Shown: piece after piece, positions 56,022-64,000 of the stretch | Position numbering within the stretch: position 1 is the stretch's first letter | How the letters are laid out: every line of letters begins with the position of its first letter | Assembly: GCA_021777285.1 (NCBI GenBank) | Contig: JAJYDR010000003.1 | Location: forward strand, 1 to 64,000 | Source of the DNA: Actinomycetes bacterium | Lineage (GTDB): Bacteria; Actinomycetota; Acidimicrobiia; Acidimicrobiales; RAAP-2 | Length of the DNA: 64,000 bases | Direction of reading: 5' to 3' | Made by a program: the position numbers and the translations under genes | The notes under the pieces: model-generated | Seen by the model: the letters and a program-made list of their open reading frames with translations, nothing else | The model's database searches: none | What the model was told of the DNA's origin: nothing

Positions 56022-56453
56022 CTACGAAACGTCGCGCGTGTACTTTGCGGGTAACAGGTCTAGCACCGGCACCTTCACGAGCGAGCCCGTCTCGTCGAGC
56101 ACGATGACTTCGGCGTGGGGTCCGTAGTCGGAGATCATCTCGCGGCACATGCCACACGGCGCGATGATCCGCGGTTCGCCGACTCCGTCGCGTGGATGGA
56201 CCACCGCGACCACCGTTCTGACATCACGGGCACCGGACGACTCGGCCGTGCCAATCGCGATGGCTTCCGCGCAAACGGCGATACGGCCGACGTTTGTTTC
56301 CAGATGCACGCCCGTGTAGACACTCCCGTCGCCCATCCGCACCGCTGCGCCAACGTGATGACGCTCGAATTCGTAATTGGCCGAGATGACGTCGCGGGCC
56401 GCTTCGAGCAGCGCCAGGTCACCGTCAGTGAGCGCTGCGCCGTGAAGAGCCAT
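56022..56453 (-). CDS. Cytidine-deaminase-like protein
   Basis: 143 residues. Zinc-site motifs CAEAIAIG (Cys and catalytic Glu) and PCGMCREMI (two Cys) match cytidine or blasticidin-S deaminases. ETNVGRIAVCAEA is also typical. ATG 56453 is preferred; the frame opens at TTG 56483 without a good ribosome site. Substrate not determinable. Confidence 0.88.
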   Translation of the reverse strand: MALHGAALTDGDLALLEAARDVISANYEFERHHVGAAVRMGDGSVYTGVHLETNVGRIAVCAEAIAIGTAESSGARDVRTVVAVVHPRDGVGEPRIIAPCGMCREMISDYGPHAEVIVLDETGSLVKVPVLDLLPAKYTRDVS

Positions 56454-56637
56454 CGCACCAGCGTGCTTGATTCCTTGAAACAAGGCAATGCCTCGTCGCG
56501 GGTGGGGCGGAGTCGACCACGGTGGGTAGCGGCGACGCGTGACAGGTCGCTACCTAGCCACCCGGCCCTACGCTGGCCACATTGCGGATCACGCTTCGTT
56601 TGTCGATTGTCCCGAGGACCAGCGTGATGGGGGGTCT

Positions 56638-57219
56638 ATGACGTTCGCGGATCGCTCGCTTGGCCAACGGTGTCGGCAAGCGGGCGTGGGTTTGGCCGAC
56701 GACGAGGTCGAACTCGCGCCCGTCGACCCAACATGGATGACCATCGCCGGCACCGTGGCCCAGTACCTGCGCGACGAGCTGCCCGGTGCACGTGTGGCCC
56801 ACGTCGGCTCGACCGCCGTACCCGGCTGCGTGGCCAAGCCGCTGCTCGATCTCAGCGTGGGCCTCGCAACGGATCAAGTACTGCACACCGATGCAGTTAG
56901 CCGCCTCGGGCTCGTCTTTCGGTCCGTGAACCCGGAGTCCGTTCTCTTCGCCATCTATCGCGACGATGGCCCGCGCGTGGTCAACGTGCACGTACGCCGC
57001 CGTGGTGACCGCTTTGAGCGCTGGGATCTGCTGTGGCGTGACTTCCTTCGCGCGCACGCGATGACACGCGATGACTACGTGCAGTTCAAGCGCCGTGCCA
57101 TGGCCGAGACGGAGGGGCGTGTGTCCTATTCGCGCAGCAAGGGCGAGTTCATCGGGCGACTACACCCTCGAGTCGAGGAGTGGGCCGCGACCAACGGGTG
57201 GGCGCCCGCCGAGGGTTAG
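56638..57219 (+). CDS. GrpB family protein (UPF0157)
   Basis: 193 residues. VAHVGSTAVPGCVAKPLLDLSV is the family hallmark (HVGSTAVPG, KPLLDL), a nucleotidyltransferase-like fold; the second conserved block is NVHVRRRGDRFERWDLLWRD (cut to VHVRRRGDRFERW). GGGGGG precedes ATG 56638; the frame is open to 56539. Function of the family is unknown. Confidence 0.87.
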   Translation: MTFADRSLGQRCRQAGVGLADDEVELAPVDPTWMTIAGTVAQYLRDELPGARVAHVGSTAVPGCVAKPLLDLSVGLATDQVLHTDAVSRLGLVFRSVNPESVLFAIYRDDGPRVVNVHVRRRGDRFERWDLLWRDFLRAHAMTRDDYVQFKRRAMAETEGRVSYSRSKGEFIGRLHPRVEEWAATNGWAPAEG

Positions 57220-57334
57220 GCCCGCTCGGTTCGCCGGCGTGGCGAAGCCCACGTCGACCGTATCGACGGTGCGGCCAGCGCCTCGAGGCGTCGTTCCGTC
57301 GTGTGTCGAAGACGGCGACTGTCACAATGGTGCG

Positions 57335-57856
57335 ATGACGCGACGTGGTGAGCCGAACCGGTCGGCGAGCAAGTCGATCGACGATCTGGTCGTGCGTCGC
57401 CTGGAACCCGAGGAGGCGGCGCGCCGTCTTGACGCGCTCGTGGCCCTCGTCCTGCGCTCGAAGGCGTCGTGGGGCTACGACGAGGACTTCATGACTCGTT
57501 TCGCCGCGACGTCGGTCACGCGCGAGCTCGTCGGGCCCCGGCGCGTCAGCCTCGTCGCCCTGTCTGGCCAGCGCGAGGTGGGACTCGCCGTGGTGGATGA
57601 CGAAGGGTCGCGGGCCTGGCTCGAAGACCTGTGGGTGGAGCCCGCCCTCTTCACCCGCGGTGTGGGGCGTGCGTTGTTCGTCGCGAGTCTGGACGTCGTG
57701 CGGGGATGGGGCCGCAGCGTCCTCGAGTTGGAATCGGACCCGAACGCCGAAGGCTTCTACCTCGCGATGGGAGCAACGCGCACGGCGACGCGGCCGTCGA
57801 GCCTGGCCCCGGACCGGCCCCTACCGCTGCTGCGCTACGAGCTTGACACGGACTGA
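57335..57856 (+). CDS. GNAT family N-acetyltransferase
   Basis: 173 residues. LEDLWVEPALFTRGVGRALF is the acetyl-CoA binding motif, followed by LELESDPNAEGFYLAMGA. CACAAT ends 6 nt before ATG 57335, consistent with a leaderless start. The frame is open far upstream to 57071 without support. Acceptor unknown. Confidence 0.85.
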   Translation: MTRRGEPNRSASKSIDDLVVRRLEPEEAARRLDALVALVLRSKASWGYDEDFMTRFAATSVTRELVGPRRVSLVALSGQREVGLAVVDDEGSRAWLEDLWVEPALFTRGVGRALFVASLDVVRGWGRSVLELESDPNAEGFYLAMGATRTATRPSSLAPDRPLPLLRYELDTD

Positions 57857-58077
57857 CTGACTCGACCGGGTCGGGAGTAACGCGAGGCCATCACCGGCGA
57901 CGAGGCGCTGGCGGATCGGGGGCTGAGCGGCCTCGTCGAGACCGCTCAGCGCGCCGGGTCGCTACCCGTGACCGATTCGAAAACCTCAGGACCGCTTGAC
58001 GAGTTTCGAAGGCAACAACTCGTACGGCGTGTCGCTCCGACGGTTGGTGACGGCTGCCCACTGCTGGGACGCGGTTG

Positions 58078-58154
58078 TGGTGGGGCTAGTAAGAATCGAA
58101 CTTACGACCTCGTCATTATCAGTGACGCGCTCTAACCGACTGAGCTATAGCCCC
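58078..58154 (-). tRNA. tRNA-Ile (anticodon GAU)
   Basis: 77 nt including an encoded CCA. Acceptor GGGGCUA pairs with UAGCCCC; the anticodon arm reads CGUCACUGAUAAUGACG with GAU at the tip; T arm GTAAGTTCGATTCTTAC. Confidence 0.96.
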
Positions 58155-58191
58155 AAGGCCTTCCAATCTACACCAGCGGGCATTGGCGACC

Positions 58192-58986
58192 CTACGGCGC
58201 CTCCCAGAACCTGGTCGCCAGGGACTGACTCGCGGTTGCGAGGAGCACCCCCGATTCGCTCCAGAGAAAGGCCGTTCCTTGGGCGAAACCACCGGCCAGG
58301 GCGTGCATGTGGATCTCGCAGAGTACCCATTCCGTAGGTTCGAGGGTGGCGATGCGGATGGTGTTGTCGAGGCTGCGACTTCGCGTGCGGCGGCCGAGCG
58401 GATTCATCGAGCCGCCCGCTACGAGGTCGCCCAGAATCGCAATCGTCGCCGCCGAGGTTTCGAGGTGGCCGGGGATCCTCGCCCACAGTGCGGTGACCGG
58501 CGAGCCGGGCGTACCGTCGATCTCGGCGAAGCGTCGTCCGAGCGCGAGGCGAGTCTCGACGTGGTCGAAGATGGAGTTCTGGTACCAGCTCGGCAGGTTG
58601 CGTGGCGGGCAGTCCAGTGGTGATGCGACCGTTGCTTGAGTGGTCCACGCGGGAGCGGTCAGCGTACCCGTGCCGAGCGCCGCGTTGATGGTGACCACGG
58701 CCACGTCGTCCACGGTCGCGACAGCGCGGGCCTGGGTGACGTGGCCACCGACGGCGGCGAGCTCGGTCGACACGAGGACCTCGGCTCCCTCGGGCGCGTA
58801 GGAGAGGTACTGCGCACTGGCCCAGACCGTGGGTCGGCCGCTGGCCTGCTCGAGGGCGAGCGCACCCGCGGCCAGCGCGCAGCCGCCGAAGAGGAATCGA
58901 CCCGGCGTCATCACCCGCTCGTTCACGCGCAGCGACCACGTCCGCTCGTCGCGGCGCTCGAGACCGAGGAATTCGCCAGCGTTCAC
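58192..58986 (-). CDS. Acyl-CoA thioesterase-like double-hotdog protein
   Basis: 264 residues. GRFLFGGCALAAGALALEQ and LDNTIRIATLEPTEWVLCEI (cut to LDNTIRIATLEPTEW), with the C-terminal GFAQGTAFLWSESGVLLATASQ, fit the TesB/thioesterase-family double hotdog fold. TAACCT lies 8 nt before GTG 58986. It is 37 nt upstream of tRNA-Ile on the same strand. Acyl chain unknown. Confidence 0.8.
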   Translation of the reverse strand: MNAGEFLGLERRDERTWSLRVNERVMTPGRFLFGGCALAAGALALEQASGRPTVWASAQYLSYAPEGAEVLVSTELAAVGGHVTQARAVATVDDVAVVTINAALGTGTLTAPAWTTQATVASPLDCPPRNLPSWYQNSIFDHVETRLALGRRFAEIDGTPGSPVTALWARIPGHLETSAATIAILGDLVAGGSMNPLGRRTRSRSLDNTIRIATLEPTEWVLCEIHMHALAGGFAQGTAFLWSESGVLLATASQSLATRFWEAP

Positions 58987-59042
58987 GCCGGTTCAGGTTA
59001 GTGCCGGTGTCGGCGACGACCGGGGTGGGGCAGACTGGTCGC

Positions 59043-59651
59043 GTGATCGATCCGCGCTTCATCTATCTGGCTGCGGTGATCTCACTCATCGGGACGGCGG
59101 GCTACGTGCGCGACACGCTGCGCGGCACGACGACGCCGAATCGCGTCACGTGGGGGCTGTGGGGCATCGAGGGCGTGCTCGCCTTCGTCGTCGAAATCCA
59201 GCAGCACGTCGGACTCGCGGCGTTGATGACGCTCATGTTCGGTCTCATCCCGCTGCTGATCGTCGGGGTGTCCTTCCGGGGCCACCACGGGGTGTGGCGG
59301 ATCGGGCCCTTTGACGTGCTCTGCGGTTCGCTCTCGATCGCCGGCATCGCGTTCTGGGCCTTCGTCAACGAGCCGACCGTGGCGCTGGTCTCCTTCGTCG
59401 TGGCCGACCAGCTGGCTGGCCTGCCGACACTGCGAAAGTCGTGGCTCGTCCCCTCCTCGGAGACGGCGTGGACCTTTTTCACCGGCGTGATCAACACGGC
59501 CATCACGATCATGTCGCTGCGCCACTTCACCACCGCGGGCGCGCTCTTTCCCGGGGCAATCTTCGTCACCGACGTCATAATCTGGGCGTTGGTGGCCTTT
59601 GACATCGGTCCGAGAGTCCGTGGTGCGCGTGCCGTGATGGGCGCGACGTGA
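59043..59651 (+). CDS. Multi-pass membrane protein of unknown function
   Basis: 202 residues with about seven predicted membrane helices. The segment GTTTPNRVTWGLWGIEG resembles a PQ-loop/SWEET-like Pro turn, but no firm family match can be made. CAGACT lies 6 nt before GTG 59043. Its stop overlaps the start of the DUF2252 gene (GTGA), so the two are probably co-expressed. Confidence 0.7.
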   Translation: MIDPRFIYLAAVISLIGTAGYVRDTLRGTTTPNRVTWGLWGIEGVLAFVVEIQQHVGLAALMTLMFGLIPLLIVGVSFRGHHGVWRIGPFDVLCGSLSIAGIAFWAFVNEPTVALVSFVVADQLAGLPTLRKSWLVPSSETAWTFFTGVINTAITIMSLRHFTTAGALFPGAIFVTDVIIWALVAFDIGPRVRGARAVMGAT

Positions 59652-61015
59652 GCGACGTGGCCCCTGGCGTGGAGGCCGAGCGCGCGCGTGGTCGCGCCGC
59701 TCGGTCCTCGGTGGCGCGTCGTGCGCACGCGACGTTCGCGGCGCGCGGCGCCGACGACGACCCGGTGGGTCGGCTGCTCGAACAGTCCAGCCACCGACTG
59801 GCCGACCTGACGCCCCTGCGCTTCGCGCGCATGGTGGTGAACCCCTTCGCGTTTCTGCGCGGCGCCGACCTGCTGATGGCCGAGGATCTCGGGGCGTCAC
59901 CGAGCACGGATCTCGTCGTGCAGCTCTGCGGTGACGCCCACTTGAAGAACTTCGGACTCTTCGCGTCGCCCGAGCGGCGACTCGTCTTTGACGTGACCGA
60001 CTTCGACGAGACGGCGCCCGGTCCCTTCGAGTGGGACCTCAAGCGTCTGGTCGCGTCACTCGCGATCGCCGGCGAGCTGGGCGGACTCGACGAGTCGCGG
60101 CGAACCCGGCTCGTGCACCACTGCGTCGAGGCCTACCGCAGCTCCATGCGGCGCTTCGCCACGATGGGCCGGCTCGAGGTCTGGTACGCGTCACTCGACG
60201 TCGCGAACGTCTTCGGTGACCTCGGCGGCTTCTTCACCGACGCCGCGAAGCACAGCGTGGTGGACCTCATGGGGCGCGTGCGCACCCAGTCGACGAGGTC
60301 GAAGTTCGACGACCTGATCGAGCGGACCCCGCAGGGTCCGCGGATCCGGCTCAACCCGCCGCGGATGGTGCCCCTGCGCGACCTCGGACCGACCGCCGAC
60401 CAGTCGCGCGAGACCGTCGAGGCCGTCCTCGCGGGCTACCGCGACACCCTGGTGAGCGACCGGCGGTTCCTGCTCGAGCAGTTCCGCGTCGTGGACGTCG
60501 CGCGGCTCGTCGTCGGGGTGGGGTCGGTCGGCACCGAGGGGTACGCCGTGCTGCTCACGGGCCGTGACGACGACGACCCGTTCTTCCTGCAGATCAAAGA
60601 GGCGCGCGGCTCGGTGCTGGCCACGGCGAGGGACGCCTCGAGCGATCCGGGCGACCGCGTGGTGGCCGGCCAGCGCATCATGCAGGCGACGCCCGACGCC
60701 TTCCTCGGTTGGTATCGCGCCCGCGCCGACCGGGGCTTCTACGTGCGCCAGCTCTACGACCGCAAGGCGTCGGTCGACGTCGAGCGCCTCGGGGCCAAGC
60801 AGCTCGAGACTTACGGACGCGTGTGCGCGTGGGTCCTCGCGCGGGCCCACGCGCGCTCGGGGACGGCCGCGGCGATCGCGGGCTACTTGGGCGGGGGCGA
60901 TTCGTTCGTCGAGGCGCTCGGCGCCTTCGCCGAGTCCTACCGCGCCCAGAACCTCACCGACTACCGCGCCCTGGTGGCGGCGGTGGACGACGGCCGCGTG
61001 CGAATCGTTCCCTGA
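59648..61015 (+). CDS. DUF2252 family protein
   Basis: 455 residues, a kinase-like-fold DUF2252 protein. Key blocks are FLRGADLLMAEDL, CGDAHLKNFGLF (like the catalytic loop of aminoglycoside kinases), FDVTDFDETAPGPFEWDLKR (DFDE as metal-binding pair) and the C-terminal YRALVAAVDDGR. Phosphotransferase activity is inferred from the fold. Co-translated with the upstream membrane gene. Confidence 0.88.
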   Translation: MSDVAPGVEAERARGRAARSSVARRAHATFAARGADDDPVGRLLEQSSHRLADLTPLRFARMVVNPFAFLRGADLLMAEDLGASPSTDLVVQLCGDAHLKNFGLFASPERRLVFDVTDFDETAPGPFEWDLKRLVASLAIAGELGGLDESRRTRLVHHCVEAYRSSMRRFATMGRLEVWYASLDVANVFGDLGGFFTDAAKHSVVDLMGRVRTQSTRSKFDDLIERTPQGPRIRLNPPRMVPLRDLGPTADQSRETVEAVLAGYRDTLVSDRRFLLEQFRVVDVARLVVGVGSVGTEGYAVLLTGRDDDDPFFLQIKEARGSVLATARDASSDPGDRVVAGQRIMQATPDAFLGWYRARADRGFYVRQLYDRKASVDVERLGAKQLETYGRVCAWVLARAHARSGTAAAIAGYLGGGDSFVEALGAFAESYRAQNLTDYRALVAAVDDGRVRIVP

Positions 61016-61073
61016 CCGAGTGCCGCGGGCTCGCCGCCGACCCGGTGCTCGGAGGCCGCCGCCACGCCATTGC

Positions 61074-61079
61074 TAGGCT
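61074..61079 (+). promoter_or_regulatory. -10 box of tRNA-Ala
   Basis: TAGGCT ends 11 nt before the mature 5' end of tRNA-Ala. The same hexamer precedes pknB. Confidence 0.5.
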
Positions 61080-61090
61080 TGGTTTCCTCC

Positions 61091-61163
61091 GGGGACGTAG
61101 CTCAGTTGGTAGAGCGCGGGCTTTGCAAGCCTGAGGTCGTGGGTTCGAGCCCCATCGTCTCCA
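61091..61163 (+). tRNA. tRNA-Ala (anticodon UGC)
   Basis: 73 nt without encoded CCA (the Leu and Ile tRNAs here do encode it). Acceptor GGGGACG pairs with CGUCUCC including one G-U pair; anticodon loop UUUGCAA; T arm GTGGGTTCGAGCCCCAT. Confidence 0.96.
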
Positions 61164-61176
61164 CTCGATCGAGTCC

Positions 61177-62097
61177 TCAGGTGCGCAGCACCACGTTGCG
61201 CGGCTCGTCGCCCCGGCCGATCCGGTCGATCTGCTCGGCGAGCAGGTGCGCCATGCGCGGCATCATCGCCGAGGTCGCGCCGCCCACGTGGGGCGAGATG
61301 AGCACGTTGGGCATCGAGAAGAGCGGGTGGTCGTCGGGCAGTGGCTCGGGGTCCACGACGTCCAGGGCGAGACGGAGCCGGCCGGAGCCGGCGTGACGCA
61401 CGAGGGCCCCGGTGTCGGCGACGGCGCCGCGCGAGACGTTGACGAACAGCGCCCCGTCGCGCATCGTCGCGAGGAAGGCGTCGTCGACGAGGTTCGTGGT
61501 CGACGCGGTGAGCGGTACCGCGACGATGACGACGTCGGCGGTGGGCAGCAGGTCGCCCAGCGCTTCGACGCCGAACACCTCGCCGGCGTCGTCGTGACGG
61601 GGACGTGACGCGACGCGGACGACCTCGACCTCGAAGGGGGCGAGTCGCGCGGCGATCGCCCCGCCGACCCCGCCGACCCCGACGAGCACGATCCGCCGGT
61701 CGGCGAGGCTCTCGTGGTTGCGCGGCCGCCAGCGCCCCGCGGCGGCGTCGCGCACGAACTGGTCAATGCCGCGCTGGACGGCGAGCACGAGCCCGACCGT
61801 GAGTTCGGCGGTCGACGCCTCGTGCACGCCCGCGGCGTTGGCGAAGACGTGTCCCGGCGGGAGCACGCTCGCCACGCCGTCGTAGCCGATCGACTGGCCC
61901 TGGACGAGACGCGTCGACAGCCCGCCGAGGTTCGCCAGGCGCGAGACCGTGCCCATGTACGGCGGCACGACGATGTCGACGTGGGCCAGGTCGAGGGGTT
62001 CGCGAAGGTCCCACTCGATGAACTCCACGGGCGTCTCGGTGGCCGGCATCGCGTCGCGCAGCTCGGTGGTGGGCAGGCTGACGAGCAGGGGACTCAT
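61177..62097 (-). CDS. D-isomer 2-hydroxyacid dehydrogenase
   Basis: 306 residues. NAD motif VLVGVGGVGGAIAARLA, catalytic Arg in VNVSRGAVADT, Glu in DVVDPEPLPDDHPL and His in ISPHVGGATSAM. It resembles phosphoglycerate-dehydrogenase-like enzymes; the real substrate is unknown. ATG overlaps the LLM gene stop (ATGA). Confidence 0.92.
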   Translation of the reverse strand: MSPLLVSLPTTELRDAMPATETPVEFIEWDLREPLDLAHVDIVVPPYMGTVSRLANLGGLSTRLVQGQSIGYDGVASVLPPGHVFANAAGVHEASTAELTVGLVLAVQRGIDQFVRDAAAGRWRPRNHESLADRRIVLVGVGGVGGAIAARLAPFEVEVVRVASRPRHDDAGEVFGVEALGDLLPTADVVIVAVPLTASTTNLVDDAFLATMRDGALFVNVSRGAVADTGALVRHAGSGRLRLALDVVDPEPLPDDHPLFSMPNVLISPHVGGATSAMMPRMAHLLAEQIDRIGRGDEPRNVVLRT

Positions 62098-63176
62098 CGT
62101 GTCGATGTTAGGGCCGATGAGCGGGCGGGCGGCGTGCGCAGGGCCCGCTCGACCTCGGGCAGGACCTCGGTCGCGAGCAGCTCGACCGCCTCGGCGGTGT
62201 CCGCGAAGGGCAGCCCGCCCAGCCCCACCTGGGCGAGGAACCGGTCGTGGCCGAGCAAGTCGTGCTCGAAGAGGATCTTGTCCACGATCTCGGCCGGGCT
62301 GCCCACGAACAGGGCGCCCTCGGGCTCGGCCCAGGACTCGAAGGCCTCGCGCGGAAGCGGGTTGCCGCGCGCGGCGGGCATGTTCTGGCCGATGTAGCGC
62401 GAGTAGTAGGGGTAGAAGGTGTCGCGCGCGCCCTGGGAGGTCCGCGCCACGTGGACGTGACTGGTCACCCCGACGCGCAGGCCGTCGTGCCCCGCGGCGG
62501 CGCCGGCCGCGCGGTAGCGCGCGGCGAGCTCGACGAACCGGCGGGGCTGACCGAGGATCGCGAGGTAGAGCGCGAGCCCGTGGCGACCGGCCCGCTCCGC
62601 GCTGGCGGGCGTGCCGCCCACCGCGACCCAGATCGGCAGGCGGTCCTGGAGCGGCCGGGGGTAGACGCCGGCGTTCGCGAGGGGGGCCCGGAATCGCCCG
62701 GACCAGGTGACCCGCTCGGCCCCGTTGAGCTGTTCGAGCAGGCCCAGCTTCTCCTCGAAGAGCTCGTCGTAGTCGTTGAGGTCGTAGCCGAAGAGGGGGA
62801 ACGACTCGACGTAGGCCCCGCGCCCGACGGTGATCTCCGCGCGGGCGTTGGAGAGCAGGTCGAGGGTGGCGAAGTCCTCGAAGACGTGCACCGGGTCCGC
62901 CGTGGAGAGCACGGTCACCGTCGAGGTGAGTCGGATCCTCGTGGTGCGCGCGGCGATCGCGGCCAGCACCACCGCCGGCGAGGCGATGGCGAAGTCGGGG
63001 CGGTGGTGCTCGCCGACGCCAAAGACGTGCAGCCCGGCCTCGTCGGCGATCCGGGCGAGCTCGATGAACTCGCCCAGGCGCGCCGCGGGGTCGCGAAGCC
63101 GCTGGGTCGCCGGATCGGTCGTGAGCTCGCCGAAGGTGAAGAGGCCGATCTCCATCGCCGGCCGCATGGTGCTCAC
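62094..63176 (-). CDS. LLM-class flavin-dependent oxidoreductase
   Basis: 360 residues, luciferase-like monooxygenase fold using FMN or F420. Motifs IGLFTFGE, HVFGVGEHHRPDF, AITVGRGAYVESFPLFGYD (written RAEITVGRGAYVESF) and WVAVGGTPASAERAGRHG. GTG 63176 gives a 4-nt GTGA overlap with the upstream hydrolase; ATG 63155 is the usual family start and remains possible. Confidence 0.9.
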   Translation of the reverse strand: MSTMRPAMEIGLFTFGELTTDPATQRLRDPAARLGEFIELARIADEAGLHVFGVGEHHRPDFAIASPAVVLAAIAARTTRIRLTSTVTVLSTADPVHVFEDFATLDLLSNARAEITVGRGAYVESFPLFGYDLNDYDELFEEKLGLLEQLNGAERVTWSGRFRAPLANAGVYPRPLQDRLPIWVAVGGTPASAERAGRHGLALYLAILGQPRRFVELAARYRAAGAAAGHDGLRVGVTSHVHVARTSQGARDTFYPYYSRYIGQNMPAARGNPLPREAFESWAEPEGALFVGSPAEIVDKILFEHDLLGHDRFLAQVGLGGLPFADTAEAVELLATEVLPEVERALRTPPARSSALTSTR

Positions 63177-63790
63177 GGCTGGGTTCGCACGGTGATCCAC
63201 TGGCGCAGGCTCGGCAGGATCGACTGGCTGATCTCGTGGCCGCCGGCGTGGCGGTGGGTGACCGCCAGCGCGCCGGCGTCGCCGCTCAGGTAGGCCCACG
63301 TGCGATCGAGCAGGTCGCGCGGGATCACCGCGTCCTCGGTCGCCTGCGCGTGAAAGACCGCCAGGCCGTCGAGCCGGTCGGGCTCGGTCGAGAGTCCGGC
63401 GTCAAAGGGCATCGTGCCGTAGAGCACCGCGACCCCCGCCAGCCGGTCCGGCCGGTCGAGTGCCAACCCGCCCGCGAACGCCGCGCCGCCGGAGAACCCG
63501 ATCACCACGACGGGCCGGTCGTCGGCGACGTCGTCGAGCCAGTGCCAGAACCAGTCGAGCTGGGCGCGCAGCGATTCGGCCATCGGCCGGCCGATGCCGC
63601 GGTTCTCGAACCACGCGTAGCCGTCACCGCCGACGGGAATCGGCCCGCGCACGGCGGCGTAGGCGGGTCCGATGGGCAGGACGTCGGCGAGACCGGCGAT
63701 CTCGCGCTCGTTGGAGCCACGGCCGTGCAGTAGCACGACGATCGGGGTTGACGGGTCCGGCGAGCCGCGCCAGATGACGACCGGCTCCAC
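63173..63790 (-). CDS. Alpha/beta hydrolase (carboxylesterase/phospholipase-like)
   Basis: 205 residues. Oxyanion segment LLHGRGSNEREIAGLA, nucleophile elbow GFSGGAAFA, then Asp (TEDAVI) and His (GGHEISQ) for a full triad. It fits the phospholipase/carboxylesterase (PF02230-like) group. It overlaps the LLM gene and follows the dioxygenase by 1 nt, so all four right-end genes look like one operon. Confidence 0.9.
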   Translation of the reverse strand: MEPVVIWRGSPDPSTPIVVLLHGRGSNEREIAGLADVLPIGPAYAAVRGPIPVGGDGYAWFENRGIGRPMAESLRAQLDWFWHWLDDVADDRPVVVIGFSGGAAFAGGLALDRPDRLAGVAVLYGTMPFDAGLSTEPDRLDGLAVFHAQATEDAVIPRDLLDRTWAYLSGDAGALAVTHRHAGGHEISQSILPSLRQWITVRTQP

Positions 63791-63791
63791 G

Positions 63792-64000
63792 TCAGGCCCC
63801 CACGACGTAGGAGGTCATCGAGAGCGAGCCCATCGTGCAACCGTCGACCAGGACGCTCGTGGACGCGCCGCGGGCGTCGGCCACGCCGCCGATGTAGGCG
63901 AGGGGCAGGAAGTGGTCGGGCGTCGGTGCCGCCAGGCGGTAGTCGGCCGTGCCGGTGAGCCGGCCGATTCCCGTGGGGTCGTCGGCCATCTGGCTGCGGA
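63792..64000 (-). CDS. Extradiol dioxygenase, DODA/LigB type (C-terminal part)
   Basis: Only the last 69 or so codons are inside the window; the frame stays open to the right edge. [16 protein letters not shown] carries the His near the active site, and [15 protein letters not shown] is the typical C-terminus of class III extradiol (4,5-DOPA-dioxygenase-like) enzymes. The internal Met at 63989 is not the start. Confidence 0.85.
   Translation of the reverse strand, partial: RSQMADDPTGIGRLTGTADYRLAAPTPDHFLPLAYIGGVADARGASTSVLVDGCTMGSLSMTSYVVGA

Overview
This 64 kb window is a GC-rich chromosomal segment centred on a replication origin. The order parS, rsmG, khpB (jag), yidC, yidD, rnpA, rpmH, then dnaA, dnaN, recF, dciA (DUF721), gyrB, gyrA is the classical bacterial oriC neighbourhood. 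The fhaA-fhaB-pstP-pbpA-pknB-crgA cluster, the high GC content, frequent GTG/TTG starts and many apparently leaderless genes point to Actinomycetota. RsmG wording, the DciA position and the overall gene set suggest an Acidimicrobiia-type lineage, but that class-level call is inference.

Layout. 1-628: non-coding, with two perfect parS sites, so parA/parB probably lie just to the left. 629-3828 (minus): rpmH-rnpA-yidD-yidC-khpB-rsmG operon for ribosomal protein, RNase P and membrane insertion, with a strong intrinsic-terminator-like hairpin inside the start of rsmG. 3829-5653: dnaA, its promoter and the putative oriC. 5654-12697: dnaN, recF, dciA, gyrB, gyrA. 12698-26114: mixed metabolic and regulatory genes: a DsbA-like oxidoreductase, an ABC-F ATPase, an ECF sigma factor with a membrane partner, a MazG-like pyrophosphohydrolase, an Old-Yellow-Enzyme-type FMN/Fe-S/FAD oxidoreductase, a DUF885 protein, a methyltransferase and secreted hydrolases. 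26584-32464: small envelope proteins, a GH25-like secreted protein, a three-gene ABC-2 exporter and a DUF2156 protein. 32517-37275: a large c-di-GMP enzyme facing a PAS/GAF-only protein. 37766-44007: tRNA-Leu, then the Ser/Thr kinase-phosphatase-FHA-PBP-CrgA cell-wall and division cluster, here without rodA and pknA. 44004-51731: thiolase, thioesterases, pirin, aminotransferase, and a divergent azlCD/Lrp locus for branched-chain amino-acid export. 51748-57856: a cyclase-like protein, a MerR-controlled dehydrogenase/cupin/aldo-keto reductase operon with a visible operator, a cytidine-deaminase-like protein, GrpB and a GNAT protein. 58078-64000: tRNA-Ile, thioesterase, a membrane protein with DUF2252, tRNA-Ala, and a minus-strand run of oxidoreductases and hydrolases ending in a truncated extradiol dioxygenase at the right edge.

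Genome style. Convergent genes often abut with 0-7 nt between stops or overlap. Many gene starts have a TANNNT -10 box 6-9 nt upstream and no Shine-Dalgarno, so leaderless transcription is probably common. No insertion sequence, prophage, CRISPR array or rRNA gene was seen.
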